Positions 62,697 to 64,000 of a stretch of DNA of 64,000 bases are shown here, piece after piece (position 1 is the first letter of the stretch; each line of letters starts with the position of its first letter). The notes beneath the pieces are model-generated. The model had not been told where the DNA came from, ran no database searches, and was given only the letters and a program-made list of their open reading frames with translations. The position numbers and the translations under genes are program-made. This stretch comes from Sphaerisporangium album (GTDB lineage Bacteria; Actinomycetota; Actinomycetes; Streptosporangiales; Streptosporangiaceae): contig NZ_QOIL01000013.1 of NCBI RefSeq assembly GCF_003323745.1, forward strand, positions 42,784 through 106,783. Direction: 5' to 3'.

Positions 62697-64000
62697 TCAC
62701 AACGAGGGTCCGGCCAGGAAGACCAGCACGACGTTGAGCGCGATGATCACCATGGAGGCTCCGGCGGCGGCGAGCGTGGTCGCGCGCCGGTTCGCCCACT
62801 CGCCCATCACGTCCGCGCGGCGGGTCAGCAGCACGAGCGGCACGAGCGCGAAGGGGATGCCGAACGACAGCACGACCTGGCTCAGCACGAGCGCGTGGGT
62901 TGGGTCGACGCCGAACGCCAGCACCGCGAGGGCGGGGACCACGGACACCAGCCTTCTCGTCCACAGCGGCACGCGGCGGCGCAGGAAACCCTGCATCACG
63001 ATCTGCCCCGCGTACACCCCGACGCTGGAGGACGCCAGCCCCGAGGCCAGCAGGGCGATGCCGAACAGCAGCGCGGTGAGCGGGCCCGCCCCCTCGGCGA
63101 AGGCGGTGAAAGCCCCGTGCAGGGTCGGCTCGGCGCCCGTGCCGCGTAGCAGAGAGGCGGCGGACACGAGCATCGCCATGTTGACCAGGCCGGCGACGCC
63201 CATGGCCAGTACCACGTCCAGCCGTTGCGCGCGCAGCAGTGTGCCGCGCTGAGGCTCGCGGATCCCGGCGAACCGCTCCTGCGTCAGCGCCGAGTGCAGG
63301 TAGACGGCGTGCGGCATGACGGTCGCGCCGACGATCCCCGCCGCCAGGAGCAGGCTGGCCGGTCCGTCGAACCGGGGCACCAGCCCGCCCGCCACCTCCG
63401 GCAGCGGCACGGGCGCGCTCAGCGTCTGGTAGAGGAACGCCCCGGCCACGACGGCCAGCAGCGCGGTGATCGCCGCCTCGAACCGCCGGTGCCGGGCCGA
63501 GCGGACGGCCAGGACGACGAAGGACGCCACCGCGATCAGGATGCCGCCCTGGAGCATGGGCAGGCCGAACAGCAGGTTGAGCGCGACCGCGCCGCCGATG
63601 AACTCGGCCAGGTCCGTCATGATGACCACGATCTCGGCCTGGAGCCACAACCCCCAGACGACCGGGCGGGGGTACCGTTCGCGGCACAGCTCGGGGAGGC
63701 TGCGGCCGGTCGCGATGCCGAGCTTGGCCGACAGGTACTGCAGCAGCATCGCGACGACGTTGGCCGTCAGGACCACCCACAGCAGCAGGAATCCGAACCG
63801 CGCGCCGCTCTCGACGTTGGTGGCGAAGTTGCCCGGGTCGACGTAGGCGACGGCCGCCACGAACGCCGGTCCCATCAGCCCCACGACGCGCGCCCGCATC
63901 CGTCCCGGCGCGGGAACCGGGATCGCGGGCGGGGCGGTGAGGGTCTCGGGATCGGTCTCGGTATCGGACGTCCCTGGCGGGGGCTCCGGTTTCTGGGCAC
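62697..64000 (-). CDS. Nramp-family divalent metal (Mn/Fe) transporter, probably 5' truncated by window end
   Basis: This is a proton-coupled importer of manganese or ferrous iron in the cytoplasmic membrane. The frame is open to the window edge with a Pro/Thr/Glu-rich tail (TDPETLTAPPAIPVPAPG), so the start probably lies outside; ATG 63899 is the only start codon in view and would give 400 residues. The family core shows the helix 1 metal motif DPGN (in AYVDPGNFATNVESGA), helix 6 MPHAVYLHS and about eleven membrane helices. Together with the locus at 1-30424 it makes a second metal-uptake gene in this window, though 32 kb away. Confidence 0.9.
   Translation of the reverse strand, partial: AQKPEPPPGTSDTETDPETLTAPPAIPVPAPGRMRARVVGLMGPAFVAAVAYVDPGNFATNVESGARFGFLLLWVVLTANVVAMLLQYLSAKLGIATGRSLPELCRERYPRPVVWGLWLQAEIVVIMTDLAEFIGGAVALNLLFGLPMLQGGILIAVASFVVLAVRSARHRRFEAAITALLAVVAGAFLYQTLSAPVPLPEVAGGLVPRFDGPASLLLAAGIVGATVMPHAVYLHSALTQERFAGIREPQRGTLLRAQRLDVVLAMGVAGLVNMAMLVSAASLLRGTGAEPTLHGAFTAFAEGAGPLTALLFGIALLASGLASSSVGVYAGQIVMQGFLRRRVPLWTRRLVSVVPALAVLAFGVDPTHALVLSQVVLSFGIPFALVPLVLLTRRADVMGEWANRRATTLAAAGASMVIIALNVVLVFLAGPSL

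Overview
This is a 64-kb stretch of very GC-rich DNA with strong third-position GC bias, GTG starts, four-base ATGA/GTGA gene overlaps, rare TTA codons and apparently leaderless promoters. It is chromosomal DNA of a filamentous actinomycete. The gene content (ROK and tandem-MarR regulators, snapalysin, secreted CBM proteins) would suit Streptosporangiales or Streptomycetales, but I cannot name the genus from sequence alone.

Region 1 (1-30424) is one metallophore locus. A peptide/nickel/opine-type ABC importer (partial binding protein, two permeases, a fused double ATPase) converges on a salicylate-AMP ligase gene. The ligase gene diverges from an eleven-kb-plus biosynthetic operon across a promoter carrying a perfect 17-bp Fur/Zur-type palindrome. 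The operon encodes two NRPSs (ArCP-Cy-A-PCP-Cy-A-PCP and docking-Cy-A(MT)-PCP-TE), a saccharopine-dehydrogenase-like reductase, a thiazolinyl-imide reductase fused to a methyltransferase, a P450, a type II thioesterase, a second methyltransferase, two exporter-fold ABC half transporters and an MbtI/Irp9-type salicylate synthase. From memory, content and order match the coelibactin locus of Streptomyces coelicolor, which is under Zur control. The likely product is a salicyl-capped chain with three Cys-type heterocycles that binds zinc or iron.

Region 2 (30425-38819) handles polysaccharides and sugars. It has a GH10 xylanase behind two CGAAA-TTTCG operators. Two large secreted multidomain proteins follow (ThuA/DUF1080/F5-8C and glucose-sorbosone-dehydrogenase/PKD/CBM6/F5-8C) whose last domains are encoded by an identical 396-bp repeat. 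A ROK regulator ends the region.

Region 3 (38820-46700) holds an RsbW-like ATP-binding protein, a snapalysin-type protease, a fragment of a molybdenum hydroxylase gene, a small unknown protein, a two-gene asymmetric ABC exporter and a LuxR-type two-component system.

Region 4 (46700-64000) is mostly accessory housekeeping. It contains a DUF998 protein; a GT2 remnant, DUF2064, methyltransferase and molybdopterin-oxidoreductase set; a geranylgeranyl-reductase-type flavoprotein; a PNPOx-like protein; membrane proteins; an ArsR/SRPBCC/VOC/DinB-like operon; and a PrmC-like methyltransferase behind a structured leader. It ends with a tandem-MarR regulator divergent from a hemerythrin, a GH13 glucosidase, two GNATs and an Nramp metal transporter running off the right edge.
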